Origin: a bacterium | Lineage (GTDB): Bacteria; Patescibacteriota; Patescibacteriia; Patescibacteriales; JAGXOH01 | DNA: 7,350 nt | Reading direction: 5' to 3' | Assembly: GCA_021106995.1 (NCBI GenBank) | Contig: JAIOTG010000097.1 | Location: 1 to 7,350 of the forward strand | In this document: positions 6,044 to 7,350 of the stretch, in pieces | How the letters are laid out: each line of letters starts with the position of its first letter | Numbering within the stretch: the stretch's first letter is position 1 | Position numbers and translations under genes: made by a program | Notes under the pieces: generated by a model | Databases searched by the model: none | The model's input: only the letters and a program-made list of their open reading frames with translations | Told to the model about the DNA's origin: nothing

Positions 6044-6089
6044 TAGGAGGCACTTTGCCTTCTTAATCTAAGAGGCAAAGTGCCTCTTA
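6044..6089 (+). repeat. Long perfect intergenic hairpin without T-tract
   Basis: GAGGCACTTTGCCT (6047-6060) pairs perfectly with AGGCAAAGTGCCTC (6073-6086). The helix extends outward by three more pairs (6044-6046 with 6087-6089, one G-U) and inward by CTTA/TAAG around an ATC loop. It ends about four bases before the SD of the 336-aa gene. Neither strand has a following T-run, so it is not a standard terminator. More likely it is an mRNA-stabilising or processing hairpin that sets unequal expression of the two genes, a translational control, or a repeated palindromic element. Whether it recurs elsewhere cannot be seen from one window. Confidence 0.8.
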
Positions 6090-6104
6090 AAGAAAGGGGA
6101 AAAA

Positions 6105-7115
6105 ATGAAAAAAAGGATGATATTTCCGTTAATTATTTTTTTTGTTATGACCACTGCCACAGTTTGGGCAGAGGATCAAAACGAAGCATCAGCACAAGCT
6201 ATTTACAGCCCAACCCTAAACAGCACCAACTATGGTGCACAATTTGTTTATCCGGGCAATCTCCCGATCTTACCAGAAGGAGCCGGAGCCAGACCAATTC
6301 TGTCTTCAGAGACAAAAATTTTTAAGCCAGAGGGTTTAGAAGAAATTCCTATGAACATACTGGAATCAAGGTCAAGAGGCTGGAATATCTTTTCAGAACC
6401 CTATCAGGCTTCGGTCTGGTTTAAAGAGCAGGAAAACGAGAATAATATCAATATTCTCCCCGGAGTTCCCCAAAATACTCGACTACTGGGACAAGTTCGA
6501 ATTATCGACTACGGCGACTACGCCCCCCTGGAAGTTATAAAACAGGTTCTTTATTACGCCAAGGACCTAACTTACACTTCTAATGTTCTTCTGCTCCAAC
6601 GAAAAATTCCGGTGGCGCGAAGCAACTCAAAAGGACTGGGTGCTAGTTCGGTAAATGCCAATCTGCATGATCAATACAGTGAAGCGTTAACCGTGGCTGG
6701 ATCCGGTCTATTTTCACAGAGTGCAGGCTGGGTGGATTATGGGGTCGAAATTACTGCCTTGTGTTACGAGGATTTACCAAAAGGCGTAGCCACTTTACCA
6801 TTTTGTCAAAGCACTGACTCTGAACTTAAAACAGTGGCAAAAAGGCTAAAAGAATCCTACGAACCGGGTAAGAAAATTTATTTTGTTTCATATTGTTTAC
6901 AAAACGAAACAAGAGAAAAAGCTATGAACCGCGCTCAAAAAACGGCTCAAAAATTTGTTGGAAAAATTGATGAAAATTTACTTCAAAATTTTCAACTGAT
7001 TACACCGCAATACAGCCCCACTGATGCCAATATTAAAGAAAATAAAATTGTTGATTTATTTGTCGCCAACGAAGGCTTCCAAATCAACGTCAACCCACAC
7101 ATTCGAAAAAAATAA
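6105..7115 (+). CDS. Secreted protein with weak OmpA-C-like tail, 336 aa, unknown function
   Basis: The ATG at 6105 is preceded by the SD GAAAGGGG (6093-6100 region). Residues 1-22 form a Sec signal peptide (MKKR, core FPLIIFFVM, cleavage after VWA before EDQ). The mature N-terminal half (residues 30-120) is Pro/Asn-rich with NYGAQFVYPGNLPILP. Residues 125-225 look like a mixed alpha/beta domain. Residues 240-323 run in the order of an OmpA C-terminal domain: a helix (ELKTVAKRLKES), a strand (KIYFVSYC), a helix with spaced alanines and arginine (EKAMNRAQKTAQKFV), then NKIVDLFV near the end, like the NRRVEI strand of OmpA. The peptidoglycan-contacting Asp and Arg of OmpA are not obvious, so this is a tentative fold hint only. 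Cysteines are C220, C234 and C264. It is 80 bp after the 263-aa gene and 37 bp before the lipoprotein gene, so probably cotranscribed. No family is recognised with confidence. Confidence 0.83.
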   Translation: MKKRMIFPLIIFFVMTTATVWAEDQNEASAQAIYSPTLNSTNYGAQFVYPGNLPILPEGAGARPILSSETKIFKPEGLEEIPMNILESRSRGWNIFSEPYQASVWFKEQENENNINILPGVPQNTRLLGQVRIIDYGDYAPLEVIKQVLYYAKDLTYTSNVLLLQRKIPVARSNSKGLGASSVNANLHDQYSEALTVAGSGLFSQSAGWVDYGVEITALCYEDLPKGVATLPFCQSTDSELKTVAKRLKESYEPGKKIYFVSYCLQNETREKAMNRAQKTAQKFVGKIDENLLQNFQLITPQYSPTDANIKENKIVDLFVANEGFQINVNPHIRKK

Positions 7116-7152
7116 CAATTTAGTCACACTGAAAAAAGGAAGGGAATAAAAA

Positions 7153-7350
7153 ATGAAAGCAAAAATATTTTTCACGATTTTCTTAACAATATCAGTAATG
7201 TTTTTTTTCACAGGCTGTGCAAGCACACCACGGATCGGAAACACAGGATCAAACGGAGCAATTCCCTTTGTCCTGACTCAATCACCTATTTCGAATGAAA
7301 AAACCTGCCAACCCGTTGTCACCCCCCGTAATATTTTTAAAACGGGTAAA
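7153..7350 (+). CDS. Lipoprotein, N-terminal 66 residues (truncated by window edge)
   Basis: The ATG at 7153 follows the SD AAAGGAAGGG and the frame stays open to the window end. The N-terminus MKAKIFFTIFLTISVMFFFTGC is a type II signal peptide. The lipobox is FTGC, with C22 as the residue that would be lipidated, and phenylalanine replaces the more usual leucine at -3. After C22 comes a flexible ASTPRIGNTGSNG linker and then AIPFVLTQSP, and a second cysteine is at residue 55. It would be exported and lipid-anchored, and it follows two secreted proteins in the same direction, so it may anchor or assemble with them. The function is unknown because the rest is missing. Confidence 0.82.
   Translation, partial: MKAKIFFTIFLTISVMFFFTGCASTPRIGNTGSNGAIPFVLTQSPISNEKTCQPVVTPRNIFKTGK

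Noticed and set aside
6080..6325. Open frame of 81 codons overlapping the start of the 336-aa gene
   Set aside because: It overlaps in another frame, starts inside the hairpin and lacks an SD. The 6105 frame has a signal peptide and SD.
1332..7115. Alternative genetic code with UGA as glycine, found in some CPR lineages
   Set aside because: The frames are full length without any in-frame UGA and all seven visible stops are UAA. Nothing requires recoding, though UGA as a stop is not positively shown.
7056..7244. Minus-strand open frame across the 336-aa / lipoprotein junction
   Set aside because: It is antisense to two well-supported genes and has no start signals.
1..7350. CRISPR array, tRNA/rRNA genes, insertion sequence or transposase
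   Set aside because: None is visible. The repeats found are too few or too short and no transposase motif is present.

Overview
The window is AT-rich bacterial DNA, and all seven complete reading frames end in TAA. No long frame needs UGA read as an amino acid, so the standard bacterial code (table 11) fits. A VanW-family surface protein, a short operon of small metallo-hydrolase, membrane coiled-coil protein and gyrA, and unfamiliar small secreted proteins together suggest a Patescibacteria (CPR)-like or similarly divergent small-genome bacterium. That is an inference from gene content; no rRNA or other phylogenetic marker beyond gyrA is present.

Layout. (1) Positions 1-638, plus strand: the C-terminal part of a VanW-domain protein. 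(2) Positions 639-1141 hold no conventional gene but are dense in signals. A minus-strand structured RNA of about 150 nt (about 785 to 637) has its own -35/-10 promoter, TTGACA-17-TATCAT, and a U8 tract at its 3' end. All five wobble positions in its two main stems are G-U on the minus strand and A-C on the plus strand, so it is most likely transcribed leftward. Around and upstream of its promoter lie four copies of the heptamer TTCTTGA/TCAAGAA. Further right are two 15-bp direct repeats 33 bp apart and a plus-strand promoter. (3) Positions 1142-1279: a complete 45-codon gene for a basic amphipathic micropeptide, with its own promoter, strong Shine-Dalgarno (SD) and terminator. (4) Positions 1332-4943, minus strand: an apparent operon read in the order MBL-fold hydrolase, membrane-anchored coiled-coil protein, gyrA. 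It is driven by a perfect-consensus promoter (TTGACA-17-TATAAT) at 5031-5059. (5) Positions 5093-7350, plus strand: a divergent consensus promoter drives a cassette of exported proteins. These are an acidic Gly/Ser/Thr-rich secreted protein (263 aa), a secreted 336-aa protein with a weak OmpA-C-like tail, and a lipoprotein cut by the window edge.

The two large blocks differ in style. The minus-strand operon is very AT-rich and its genes lack recognisable SD sequences. The exported-protein cassette is visibly more GC-rich (29/60 G+C at 5341-5400 against 18/60 at 2401-2460, counted by hand) and every gene has a purine-rich SD. They share a 175-bp divergent promoter region.

The best candidates for something undescribed are the minus-strand structured RNA with its heptamer cluster, the 45-aa micropeptide unit beside it, and the exported-protein cassette. 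The MBL-fold protein has an altered metal motif, HDPHDH in place of HxHxDH.
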